Shown here piece by piece: positions 26,160 through 34,630 of a DNA stretch of 64,000 nucleotides. The notes beneath the pieces are model-generated. The model saw only the letters and a program-made list of their open reading frames with translations, was not told where the DNA came from and searched no databases. Location of the stretch: positions 310,001 to 374,000 of the forward strand of contig JBEKKS010000001.1 of assembly GCA_050010595.1 (NCBI GenBank), read 5' to 3'. The position numbers and the translations under genes were made by a program. The DNA comes from Palsa-513 sp050010595 (GTDB lineage: Bacteria; Actinomycetota; Thermoleophilia; Solirubrobacterales; Solirubrobacteraceae). Position 1 is the first letter of the stretch. Every line of letters begins with the position of its first letter.

Positions 26160-27884
26160 GTGAGGGCGCGGGACGCTGGCTCGAAAGCGGGGGCGGTCCG
26201 GGCGATTTTCGCTGCACTGGCGTGCGCCACAGTCCTCGCCTCGGGCGCCTCGCAAGCCGACGCGGCCACCGCGCCCGCGGGCTTTTTCGGCGTCGGGGGA
26301 TGGTCCTATCCATCGAGTCAGCAGGCGGCAACGCTCTCCGCCGCCGGCTTGCGGCTCGTCCGCGGCGCGCTCGCCTGGGGCATCGTCCAGCCGTCAGCGA
26401 ACCCTGCGTCGCGCAACTGGAGCGATCCCGACAGCCTCGCGAACGAAGCGGCGCAGGGCCACTTCAACATCGTCTTCGACCTCAACGGGTGCGCGGTCTG
26501 GGCCTGCGGCACGACGCTCGCCGCGCCAACGGGCGCGAACCTCTCGCTGTTCGAGGATTTTGTCCGTGCCGCGGTCGCTCGCTACGAGCCGTCCTCCTCC
26601 TTCTGGAAAGGGAAGGCGAGCGTCCCGACGATCACCTGGCAGGTCTGGAACGAGGTAAACGGCGGCTATTTCTGGCCGAATCCAACCCCTGCCGCCTACG
26701 CCGCGTTTCTTGGCGCGATCTCACAGACGATCCGCTCGGTTGACCCGAGCGCTTCGGTGATCATGTCTGGCCTGACGGGCCTGCCGGGCACCGGCGGCTC
26801 CGGTGGTGTCGCGCTCGTTCCATTCCTCCAGGGCCTCTTCCAGCAGCCGGGATTCGTCCAGAGCACGGACGCGATCGTCGTCCACGGCTACGCGGCCGAC
26901 CCCGCAAGCTCGCTCGCGATCCTCGACGAGGCGCGCCGCGTGATGCTCGCCAACAATGACGCCGCGCAGCCGATGTGGGTGACCGAGATGGGCTGGGCCA
27001 GCGCCGGCCCGGTCAGCCCGTTCACGGTGACCCCGGACACGCAGGCGACCTACCTCACGCAGAGTTGGGATCAGATGCTTGCCTGCGCGCCGCGCTGGAA
27101 CCTCGCTCACGTGCTCTGGTTCTCGCTGCAGGACATCAGCGCGAGCGTCTTCGGCACCGCCGACTATTGGGGCTACAACAGCGGTCTGATCGACACAGAC
27201 GGCAACGCGAAGCCCGCCTACTGGGATTTCCTCCAGTTCATCGGCTCGCAGCAGCTGCCCGATGGTGAAGGCGACACATGCACGCTCGCCGGCGGCCTCA
27301 CGCTCCCCGCGACGAGCGGCGCTTCCGAGTCAACCCCTCCGCCGGGTGACGCGAATGCCAGCGGTGCACGCATCGCGATCCTCTCCGCTCGCTCGCTGAC
27401 CAACAACCGCCGCTACGAGCCGGTCCGCTTCGCCGAGGTGCTGAACGGCAAGGTCGTCGCGCGCGTGCGCTTCCAGTGCTCGCTGAACGGCCACCGCTGG
27501 CAGGCCTGCCGCTCCCCGTTCAACGCCGCGAGCACCCACCAGGGCGAGAACTCGCTCAGCGTGCGCGCTGTCCGAGCGGCCGGCGGCCCCTCGCCGGCAA
27601 GCGTCTCCTGGCTCGTCGCACTGACGCCGCCTCACACCGACATCACGTCCTTTGCGACGAGCCCGAACGCGAGCAATGTCTTCGTGGCGAGCTTCACGGC
27701 GGTCGACCTCGCCGGCATCGCCGGCTACCAGTGCCGCGTGGACGGCGGCTCCTGGCAGGCATGCAGCTCCCCATTCACGACTCGTCCGCTGCGCGCCGGG
27801 CGCCACTCGCTGTCGATCCGCGCGATCGACCGCGCCGGCAACCGCCAGCGTCACGCCACCTGGCTCGAGTTCTGGGTGCGTTAA
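26160..27884 (+). CDS. Secreted GH39/PslG-like hydrolase with C-terminal Ig-like repeats, paralog 4
   Basis: Signal peptide (about 12-36) followed by a GH-A barrel. FFGVGGWSYPSSQQAA opens it, the acid/base Glu165 lies in TWQVWNEVN and the nucleophile Glu276 in MWVTEMGWAS. After about residue 410 come two beta-sandwich units, each with a CxxxG..W.AC.SPF signature (VRFQCSLNGHRWQACRSPF and YQCRVDGGSWQACSSPF). The Cys pairs may form disulfides outside the cell. The frame is open from 26082. GTG 26160 is nine bases after GAGGTC and gives a standard signal sequence, so it is preferred (about 574 residues). It is the longest of the six hydrolases. Confidence 0.84.
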   Translation: MRARDAGSKAGAVRAIFAALACATVLASGASQADAATAPAGFFGVGGWSYPSSQQAATLSAAGLRLVRGALAWGIVQPSANPASRNWSDPDSLANEAAQGHFNIVFDLNGCAVWACGTTLAAPTGANLSLFEDFVRAAVARYEPSSSFWKGKASVPTITWQVWNEVNGGYFWPNPTPAAYAAFLGAISQTIRSVDPSASVIMSGLTGLPGTGGSGGVALVPFLQGLFQQPGFVQSTDAIVVHGYAADPASSLAILDEARRVMLANNDAAQPMWVTEMGWASAGPVSPFTVTPDTQATYLTQSWDQMLACAPRWNLAHVLWFSLQDISASVFGTADYWGYNSGLIDTDGNAKPAYWDFLQFIGSQQLPDGEGDTCTLAGGLTLPATSGASESTPPPGDANASGARIAILSARSLTNNRRYEPVRFAEVLNGKVVARVRFQCSLNGHRWQACRSPFNAASTHQGENSLSVRAVRAAGGPSPASVSWLVALTPPHTDITSFATSPNASNVFVASFTAVDLAGIAGYQCRVDGGSWQACSSPFTTRPLRAGRHSLSIRAIDRAGNRQRHATWLEFWVR

Positions 27885-27958
27885 GAGGCGATCTGGCCGT
27901 GGATGCCATTCGCGGTCAGCTCCTCTCCGAGCGCCTCGAGCGCGCCGATGATTTCCAC
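27881..27958 (-). pseudogene. Possible remnant of a DUF6036-like nucleotidyltransferase gene
   Basis: A 25-codon frame from GTG 27958 reads MEIIGALEALGEELTANGIH and four more residues, then stops. It resembles the first helix of DUF6036 antitoxin-linked nucleotidyltransferases, which start with a similar ALxxLGEEL...G pattern. Its A/T-rich upstream region (about 27965-27995) looks like a promoter. The rest of such a gene is missing. Its stop shares TTAA with the stop of the convergent hydrolase. Chance is a real alternative. Confidence 0.22.
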
Positions 27959-27995
27959 TCATCACCAATCGCTATATACGTTTAGCTATGTTGCG

Positions 27996-28913
27996 CTAGC
28001 CCGCCGCGAAACGCAGCGGACAGGATGTCCCGTCGGCCACGAGGTCGCCGGCCTGCGCCGGATAGCTGGCCCAGAGCTCGTACGTACCACGCCCGGCGGG
28101 CCGCCAGCTGGTCGGACCGAAGCGACCGCCCGCTCGCGTCGTGACGGTTGCGATGGTGTGCAGCGCGCCGCCGCCGCGGTCCCACTGCAGCACGATCCGC
28201 CGACCCGCCTGCGCGGGCAGCAGGCGGCCGCTGATCGTGACGCTCTGCCCGGCACCGATCGCCTTCGGCGCGTAGGGATTGGCGCCCGACTGGCGCGGCG
28301 AAGTGCTGAGCAGGATGTGCGCCCCGGTCCGACCGCTGACGGTCGGACCTGCAGTCGTGAAGCTCATCGGCGCTGTGAGCGTCGCTCCGCCGGCGAACGG
28401 GCTGCCCGCCGGGTATGTGCCGACGAGCGTCGGCTCGAGCGTGAACTTCAGGCGGAAGTCGCTGTCGACCCAGGGCGCGCGCCGACCGGTGTTGTAGCGG
28501 ACCGCGAGCACGGTGTTCGAGTCCGCTGGCAGCAGGACGTCAACGCTCGCAACGCCTGTCGCATAGCCATGGAACGCGCTCGGACGGTTCGAGCACGGCA
28601 CGATCGCGCTCGGTGCCTGCACCTCGTCGCCGATCGTCCCCGGACCCTGCAGCGCGATGTCTGTCGGCCCATCGATCGACTGGCCTTCCGGTAGGGCGCC
28701 TGCCGTCGCGAATGGTGGCGGCGTCATCTGAACCGAGAAAGCCTCCTGGCTTGCCCCCGTGTGAAGCTGCAGGTAGTAGAGGATGAAGTGCGTCCTCAGC
28801 GTCAGGTGAACCGGCGTCTCGAGTGTGCCCGAGGCGCCCAGGTCATCGGCGATGCTCGCCGGGGCAAAGAGCGCGGCCGCGAGTAGCGCGCTGGCGATCG
28901 CCTTAGCGCGCAC
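27996..28913 (-). CDS. Secreted protein with C-terminal Ig-like domain, function unknown
   Basis: The start is probably GTG 28913, about ten bases after CGGAG and 11 bases inside the end of the upstream hydrolase gene, giving about 305 residues. The N-terminus is a signal peptide (AKAIASALLAAALFAPASIA). The middle region is beta-rich. The last 100 residues (SGANPYAPKAIGAGQSVTIS to the end) look like an Ig-like/transglutaminase-associated fold with QWDRGGG and YELWASYPA. It probably forms an operon with the GH39-like gene ending at 28903, and both would be exported together. I do not recognise the family. Confidence 0.6.
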   Translation of the reverse strand: MRAKAIASALLAAALFAPASIADDLGASGTLETPVHLTLRTHFILYYLQLHTGASQEAFSVQMTPPPFATAGALPEGQSIDGPTDIALQGPGTIGDEVQAPSAIVPCSNRPSAFHGYATGVASVDVLLPADSNTVLAVRYNTGRRAPWVDSDFRLKFTLEPTLVGTYPAGSPFAGGATLTAPMSFTTAGPTVSGRTGAHILLSTSPRQSGANPYAPKAIGAGQSVTISGRLLPAQAGRRIVLQWDRGGGALHTIATVTTRAGGRFGPTSWRPAGRGTYELWASYPAQAGDLVADGTSCPLRFAAG

Positions 28914-30369
28914 GGCGACACGCTCCGGCCGAGACGGGGCAGACGTAGGTCGCCGATCTGGCCACATTCGGTATTTCGGCGTCTGCGGTGAACTGCTTGA
29001 CGAAGGGGCCGTTCTGCAGGCACATCTGCGTCTCGCCGAAGGCATTTGTCGCCGCCGGCGCGACGCGCCCATCCCGCGTTCGCAGCACGATATCGGCGCC
29101 TTCGAGCGGGTCGCCGTGGTAGCTGATCCGCGCCGCCACGCATGTCGGCCCGGGACGCGAGAGGCTGACTTGCAGCGGCAGCAGTGCGCGTTGCGGTGTC
29201 GTTCCGCCGCATAGCGCGATGCGCCCGGAGGGATCCTCGCGCAGGCGCTGCTGCGCGGCGATCAGCGCCGTCCCGGTCGCGTTCGGCTTGTCGCTGCTGG
29301 GGCTGAAGATGCCCATGTACCCCTCGCTGCGAGGCTCGAGCGCGGTGCCGCTGCCGGTCAGGCCGAAGATCAGGTAGTCGTCAACGCCGCAGTTGCTGCG
29401 CGCGAGCGCATCGCCGGCGAGCGCCTGCGTCGCGGCGCGCGCGGCATCGCTGACCTCTCCGTCATAGGCAAATGCCGCGCCGGGGCCCGCGGTCACGACC
29501 GGCTGACCCGCCTCGGTGTCGTAGATCGGCGTCGCGCCGGCGCCCGCGCCATCGAGCGTCGCCCGCAGCTCTTGGTTGAGCTCGATGATCCCGAGCGCGT
29601 CGGGAGCGTAGGGGTGAAAGCCGATGCCGTCGATGTACTTGCCGGCGCCGGCGGCGTAGAGCGCGCTCACGTACTGCTGAGCGCCCTCCCAGCCGATGCT
29701 CGCGAGCACCTGCCCGCTCGGGTCCACGGCATGGATCGCGCTCGAGACCTGCTCGAGGACGCTGGCGTACGCCACGGGGTCGGACGTGCCCGTCCAGAAG
29801 AGGTCCGAGTTCGCCTCGTCCCAGACCTCGAAGTCGCGCACTGGCAGGTAGGGCAGCTTGCGGTGCTCGCGCCAGAAGCTGCCGTGCGCCCCGTAGCGCG
29901 CTGCGAACGCGCCCGCGAACGCGGCAAAGTCGCCATATGCGGATGGCAGGAGCTGCGTGTCCGCGCTCTGTGCCCAGGGCGGCGGCTGGTCGAGCACGGC
30001 CGATAGCCGGACGCCGTGGGCTGCGAGCAGCCCGACGAGGTGATCCATCGACACGCGCTGCTTGGGGTTGTTCCAAACGTACGTGGGCCCTGCCGCCGTC
30101 GGTGCGGTCGGCTCGGCCCACCACCAGACGGCATCCATGCGGGCCGTTCGCAACCCGTCGCGCGCCATCGTGGCGATGAACTGACCCCAGCGTGACTCGG
30201 GAACGTAGTCGTAGGTCAGCATCGACTGGATGTTCGCTCCGTAGAAGGCGCGCGCAGGCTGCGGCCGCGCCCCAGCGAGCGCAGGGACCGCTACGAGCGC
30301 GATCGCAACAAGCGACACGGCCCAGGCGCCGAGCAACCCGCGCGTCGAGGAGTGGGCTCGATGCACCAA
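28903..30369 (-). CDS. Secreted GH39/PslG-like glycoside hydrolase, paralog 5
   Basis: Signal peptide (about 10-33), then a GH-A barrel. AFYGANIQSMLTYDYVPESR begins it, followed by LRTARMDAVWWWAEP. The acid/base Glu185 is in FEVWDEANSDLFW and the nucleophile Glu286 in PIYDTEAGQP. The strand-4 motif is Asp-Glu instead of the more common Asn-Glu, as in paralog 2. The C-terminal 110 residues form a Cys-containing beta domain (CVAARISYHGDPLEGADIVL) resembling a carboxypeptidase-regulatory or Ig-like module. It is divergent from paralog 6; the 64-base gap must hold both promoters. It overlaps the next gene on the same strand by 11 bases. Confidence 0.82.
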   Translation of the reverse strand: MVHRAHSSTRGLLGAWAVSLVAIALVAVPALAGARPQPARAFYGANIQSMLTYDYVPESRWGQFIATMARDGLRTARMDAVWWWAEPTAPTAAGPTYVWNNPKQRVSMDHLVGLLAAHGVRLSAVLDQPPPWAQSADTQLLPSAYGDFAAFAGAFAARYGAHGSFWREHRKLPYLPVRDFEVWDEANSDLFWTGTSDPVAYASVLEQVSSAIHAVDPSGQVLASIGWEGAQQYVSALYAAGAGKYIDGIGFHPYAPDALGIIELNQELRATLDGAGAGATPIYDTEAGQPVVTAGPGAAFAYDGEVSDAARAATQALAGDALARSNCGVDDYLIFGLTGSGTALEPRSEGYMGIFSPSSDKPNATGTALIAAQQRLREDPSGRIALCGGTTPQRALLPLQVSLSRPGPTCVAARISYHGDPLEGADIVLRTRDGRVAPAATNAFGETQMCLQNGPFVKQFTADAEIPNVARSATYVCPVSAGACRRAR

Positions 30370-30433
30370 GCCACCTTAACATCCGGCCAGGAGCGTCAGT
30401 TCTACCCCCCGCGCTACGTATTAGATAGAACTG

Positions 30434-31915
30434 ATGCGAGTGCGCGCGCAGACACTGCTTCGTGCCGTTGCGACCCTCGTGGCGCTGCTGGCCTGCGTCG
30501 CCCCCGCGGCCGCCACCTCGTCCGCGCACTCGGCGCAGACGCCGGCGAGCCTGACGCTTGGCTTCAACGACAGCGAGGTGGTCGCCTCCGGCGACCCGGC
30601 CGAGATGGCACTCGAGATGGGTCGGGCGGCTGCGGCCGGCGCAACGGTCTGGCGTGTCCAGATCCTCTGGAGCACGATCTCACCGACCCAGCCGCCAAGC
30701 CTCACGCAGGCAGCGAATCCGAACTGGAGCGGCTACGACTGGTCGCAGATCGACACGATCGTCCGTGCGGTCGGCGCCGCAGGGCTCCAACCGCTGCTTG
30801 CGATCCAGAACGCGCCCGCCTGGGCTGAGGGGCCTGACCGGCCCTCGCCCGCGGTCGCCCCGACAGGCACCTGGGAGCCGTCGGCGAGCTGGTATGGGGC
30901 GTTCGCCACGGCTCTTGCGACGCGTTACTCCGGCTCGTTCGTCGACCAATCCGAGTCGAGTGCACCGCTGCCCGCGGTGCGCTACTGGGAGGCCTGGAAC
31001 GAGCCGAACCTCTCGGTCTTCCTCACGCCCCAATGGACGGCGAGCAAGCAGCCGGCAAGCCCCGCGATCTACCGCGCCCTGCTGAACGCCTTCTACAAGA
31101 GCGTTCACGCGGTCGCACCGCAGGATGTCGTCGCCGGCGGCACGACCGCCCCGTTCGGCGATCCGCCCGGCGGGCAGCGAATGGCGCCTGTCACCTTCTG
31201 GCGGTCACTGCTATGCCTGAGCGCCGGCAAGCACCCGCACCGGATCTGTCGCGACCGCACCTATATGGACGCCGTCTCGCATCACCCCTACCCGCTCGGG
31301 CCGCCAACGACCCACGCCGTCGACGCCGGCGACATCTCGGTCCCCGACATGGGCAAGATCACGAGCCTCGTCCCGATCGCCGAACGCGCCGGCACGCTGC
31401 TGCCGAAGGGCTCCAAGCCGCTCTGGGTCACCGAGCTCTCCTGGGACAGCAACCCACCCAACCCGAACGGCCTCTCCCCCGCGCTCCAGGCCCAATATCT
31501 CGAGGGCTCCCTGTATGTGATGTGGAAGGAGGGAGCGAGCCTGATCACCTGGTGGAACATCCGCGACGACGTAGCATCACCGAACTGGGCCTCGACGCTT
31601 GCCTCCGGCATCTACTTTGACGGTGCCACGGCGGCGCAGGACACGCCGAAGCCGTCCTACACCGCGTACACGTTCCCGTTCACCGCTTATCGCATCAACG
31701 GCGTGGCGCAGCTGTGGGGCATGGCGCCGACGCCCGGGCCTGTCGCGATCCAGGTCGAGACCGGAACCAACTGGAACACGGTCCAGACGCTTCAGGCGGG
31801 CACGAGCCGTATCTTCACGGGCACGCTGCTCGTCGGTCTCGGCACCAACCTGCGCGCCGTGTCGGGCACGAACACGAGCCTCACCTGGACCGCCTTCGAC
31901 AATCCCAAGCCATGA
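30434..31915 (+). CDS. Secreted GH39/PslG-like glycoside hydrolase, paralog 6
   Basis: Signal peptide (about 8-28) followed by a GH-A barrel with TVWRVQILWSTISP, Glu190 in YWEAWNEPN (acid/base) and Glu334 in LWVTELSWDS (nucleophile). An insertion with two Cys (LLCLSAGKHPHRICRDR) sits between the two. A C-terminal beta domain of about 90 residues follows the barrel. The region just upstream, GCTACGTATTAGATAGAACTG before the ATG, lacks a ribosome site and could be a leaderless promoter. The stop overlaps the ATG of the small anchored protein at 31912. Confidence 0.84.
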   Translation: MRVRAQTLLRAVATLVALLACVAPAAATSSAHSAQTPASLTLGFNDSEVVASGDPAEMALEMGRAAAAGATVWRVQILWSTISPTQPPSLTQAANPNWSGYDWSQIDTIVRAVGAAGLQPLLAIQNAPAWAEGPDRPSPAVAPTGTWEPSASWYGAFATALATRYSGSFVDQSESSAPLPAVRYWEAWNEPNLSVFLTPQWTASKQPASPAIYRALLNAFYKSVHAVAPQDVVAGGTTAPFGDPPGGQRMAPVTFWRSLLCLSAGKHPHRICRDRTYMDAVSHHPYPLGPPTTHAVDAGDISVPDMGKITSLVPIAERAGTLLPKGSKPLWVTELSWDSNPPNPNGLSPALQAQYLEGSLYVMWKEGASLITWWNIRDDVASPNWASTLASGIYFDGATAAQDTPKPSYTAYTFPFTAYRINGVAQLWGMAPTPGPVAIQVETGTNWNTVQTLQAGTSRIFTGTLLVGLGTNLRAVSGTNTSLTWTAFDNPKP

Positions 31916-32364
31916 GACGCTCGCTCCTACCGCTCGCAGCCGCGCTCCTGCTCGCCTCGCCCGGCGTCGCGCTCGCGCACAAGCACATCGTCGCGCCTGG
32001 CGACCCAGGGTCGGCCCAGTACCAGGAGGACATCCCAACCGCGAGCGGCAGCCAGCCGGTGACGACGCTCAAGCCGACGAGCGCGCCGAGCGCCCCGACG
32101 CTGCCAGCAGCGGTCGTCAAGAAGCTCTCACATGACGGCGCAGCCGGCCGCGCAACCGTCTCGATCGCCCAGCAGACGGCGCCGCCGGAGCCGAAGCGCC
32201 AGACCACCGCTCACGCGCTCAGCTACCACGCCGCCGCGACGCTCAGCGTTCTGACTAGCTCGCTGCTCGGATCGGGCAGCGGCATGGGAGCGCTGTTGCC
32301 GATCGTCCTGTTCCTCGCGCTCGGCACCGTCGCCGTTCTCGCGCTCACCCGTCGCCGTCGCTAG
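31912..32364 (+). CDS. Small secreted protein with C-terminal membrane anchor
   Basis: This 150-residue product has a signal peptide (RRSLLPLAAALLLASPGVALAH). A Pro/Ser/Thr-rich extracytoplasmic stretch follows, and then a C-terminal helix GALLPIVLFLALGTVAVLAL ending in TRRRR. It shares the layout, but little sequence, with the 19046 protein. It overlaps the hydrolase upstream as ATGA and precedes the O-antigen ligase-type gene by three bases, so all three are likely one operon. It could be a small partner that tethers the hydrolase or polymerase. Function unknown. Confidence 0.65.
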   Translation: MRRSLLPLAAALLLASPGVALAHKHIVAPGDPGSAQYQEDIPTASGSQPVTTLKPTSAPSAPTLPAAVVKKLSHDGAAGRATVSIAQQTAPPEPKRQTTAHALSYHAAATLSVLTSSLLGSGSGMGALLPIVLFLALGTVAVLALTRRRR

Positions 32365-32367
32365 CCC

Positions 32368-34338
32368 TTGGAGCGGACCCTCAGCATCAGACAGCGTGCC
32401 CTCGTCGGCGAGCGTCTGCGGGTCGACCTCGGCGCCGCCTCGGCGTGGCTGCTCGCTGTCGCGTTCGTCACCTATCTCGGCGTGCGCGAGGGCGGCTATG
32501 ACACGGTCATCTTCAGCCAGGCGGCGATCGTCGCGTGGTGGCTGATTCTGCTTGTGCTCGCCGCCGGTCTCGTTCGCGTTCGCGTCACGCGCGCCGGCTG
32601 GATCGGCCTGGCGCTGCTGAGCGCCTATGCAGCCTGGACGACGCTCAGCCTGACGTGGACCGAGAGCAGCGAGGCGACGATCGTCGACGTCTCGCAGATG
32701 CTCCTCTACGTCGCGCTGCTGCTGCTCGTCCTGCTCGTCCAGGGCCGCACAGCTGTCCGCTACATGCTGCACGGGGCCGCGGTGGGAATCGTCGCGATCG
32801 CCGTCATCGCGCTGCTCTCGCGGCTTCACTTCCAGTGGTTCGCCGTGCCGGCGGTGAATCTCCTCGGCAGCGGAGCGATCAAACGCCTCTCCTACCCGAT
32901 CGAGTATTGGAACGCGCTCGCCGCGCTGATGGCGATCGGGATCCCCCTGCTGCTCTACTGCGCGAGCGGTGCGCGCACGCTCGTGGGCCGCGCGGCCGCG
33001 GCCGGCGCGGTGCCGCTACTCGCGCTCTGTGCGTTCCTGACGGCTTCGCGCGGCGGTGTAGTCGAGATCGCGGTCGGCCTCGTCGTGTTCCTCCTGCTCG
33101 CCCCCGACCGCCTCTCGAAGCTTGCGATGATCGCGATCACGGGCGCCGGCTCCGCGCTGCTGATCGGCGCCGCCGACCAGCGGAGCGCAGTCCGTGATGG
33201 CCAGCGCTCGACGCTCGCCGCCCACCAGGGCAACGAGCTCATCGCGATCGCGATCGTGGTCGTCTGCGCTGTCGCGCTGCTCGCGGGCGCCGCGGTGCTC
33301 GTCGAGCGCCACGTGCAGCGACCACGCCCGCTGGTCCTCTCGCGCCGGCGGATGACGATCGTGAGCAGCGCCGGCGCGCTGGTGATCCTCGTCGCGTTCC
33401 TCGGTGCCGGCGGCGGCGGCTTCCTGCAGCGCAAGTGGACCCAGTTCAAAACGCCGGGCGACGTGCAGACCTCAAGCGCGAACGCCTTCTCGCGGCTTCA
33501 GAGCAGCTCCGGTGAGGGGCGCTATCAGTTCTGGCAGGTTGCGGCCCATCAAGCTGCCGCCAAGCCGCTGACCGGAAGCGGCGCGAACACCTTCCAGTTC
33601 GTTTGGCTCAAGAACGGCAGCCCGGCGGACGGCTACGTGATCGACGCCCACTCGCTGTACATGCAAGCGCTCAGCGACCTCGGCTACCCGGGGCTCGTGC
33701 TGATCCTCGCCTTCGTGCTGTTCGTCCTCGCCTACGGCGTCTGGCGCGTGATCGCAAGCCGCGACAGCGCCGAGCGGCTCGCACTGGCCGCCGCGACCGC
33801 AAGCGCGCTCGCCTTCGCCTTCTCTGCCGCAATCGACTGGGTCTGGTTCATCCCGGTCCTGCCGCTCACGTTCTTCATCTGCGCCGGCGTCATCTTCGCA
33901 CGCTCGGATGAGGCAGCGATCAGGCCCACGCCGCGGGGAGTCCGCGTCGCGCTGCGCGTCGCAGTCGCCGCGATCGCGGTCGCAGCGATCATCGTGGTTG
34001 CGCTGCCGATGGCCGCCACCCAGCAGCTGCGGGCAAGCCAGTCGCAGGCCGGCGCCGGCAACCTCTCCACCGCACTAGCCGACGCGCACGAGTCGATCTC
34101 GCTGCAACCCTACGCCGCCGCCGGCTACCTACAGGAGGCGCTCGTCGAGGAGCAGGCGGGTAACGTCCAGACCGCCCTCGGCGATGCACAGCAGGCGCGC
34201 ACCCGCCAACCCGTCAACTGGCAGATCTGGTACGTCCTCGCGCGACTAGAAGCGCGCACAGGGCACGCGAACGCAGCTGTGGCTGATGAGCGCCACGCGC
34301 GCTGGCTCAACAAAGTGGACTTCCCGTCCTCGAGCTGA
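32368..34338 (+). CDS. O-antigen ligase-type membrane protein with C-terminal TPR
   Basis: This 656-residue protein has about twelve transmembrane helices. The large external loop ends in GYVIDAHSLYMQALSDLGYPGL, the ligase signature with the conserved His. Upstream is YQFWQVAAHQAAAKPLTGSG. After residue 565 the protein leaves the membrane domain and forms two to three TPR-like helix pairs (LSTALADAHESISLQPYAAAG, AGNVQTALGDAQQARTRQP, LEARTGHANAAVADERHARW). This ligase plus TPR fusion is common in actinobacteria. It starts with TTG 32368 right after the small anchored protein. It could act as polymerase, or as ligase joining polymer to the cell surface. Confidence 0.85.
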   Translation: MERTLSIRQRALVGERLRVDLGAASAWLLAVAFVTYLGVREGGYDTVIFSQAAIVAWWLILLVLAAGLVRVRVTRAGWIGLALLSAYAAWTTLSLTWTESSEATIVDVSQMLLYVALLLLVLLVQGRTAVRYMLHGAAVGIVAIAVIALLSRLHFQWFAVPAVNLLGSGAIKRLSYPIEYWNALAALMAIGIPLLLYCASGARTLVGRAAAAGAVPLLALCAFLTASRGGVVEIAVGLVVFLLLAPDRLSKLAMIAITGAGSALLIGAADQRSAVRDGQRSTLAAHQGNELIAIAIVVVCAVALLAGAAVLVERHVQRPRPLVLSRRRMTIVSSAGALVILVAFLGAGGGGFLQRKWTQFKTPGDVQTSSANAFSRLQSSSGEGRYQFWQVAAHQAAAKPLTGSGANTFQFVWLKNGSPADGYVIDAHSLYMQALSDLGYPGLVLILAFVLFVLAYGVWRVIASRDSAERLALAAATASALAFAFSAAIDWVWFIPVLPLTFFICAGVIFARSDEAAIRPTPRGVRVALRVAVAAIAVAAIIVVALPMAATQQLRASQSQAGAGNLSTALADAHESISLQPYAAAGYLQEALVEEQAGNVQTALGDAQQARTRQPVNWQIWYVLARLEARTGHANAAVADERHARWLNKVDFPSSS

Positions 34339-34339
34339 G

Positions 34340-34621
34340 ATGGCAGGCGAGCCCGACAGCTTCCGAGAAGAACTCGAGCCTGGCATCGAGCCGGAGGAGC
34401 GCGCCCGCTTGTGGGGCATCGTCGAGACGCTCGAAGCCGCCCGCCCGTTCCCGCGCGCCGCATTCCGCGCGGCACTGCGCCAGGCGCTGAGTGCCTTCGC
34501 CGGCACGCACGAGCGTCCCCCGATGCTCTGGGCCCGCGTGGCAGCGCTCACGCTCCCGGGCATCGTCCTGCTCGCGCTCGTTGCGGCCGGCATCGGCCAT
34601 TCCGGCCCGTTTGCGCCGTAG
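34340..34621 (+). CDS. Small single-pass membrane protein
   Basis: A 93-residue protein with an acidic, helical cytoplasmic part (EPDSFREELEPGIEPEERAR) and one transmembrane helix near the C-terminus (VAALTLPGIVLLALVAAGIG). The ATG lies one base after the upstream stop, so translation is coupled. The helical region PRAAFRAALRQALSAF resembles pieces seen in anti-sigma-like proteins, but I see no zinc-binding residues. Function unknown. Confidence 0.55.
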   Translation: MAGEPDSFREELEPGIEPEERARLWGIVETLEAARPFPRAAFRAALRQALSAFAGTHERPPMLWARVAALTLPGIVLLALVAAGIGHSGPFAP

Positions 34622-34630
34622 CGAGATTCG

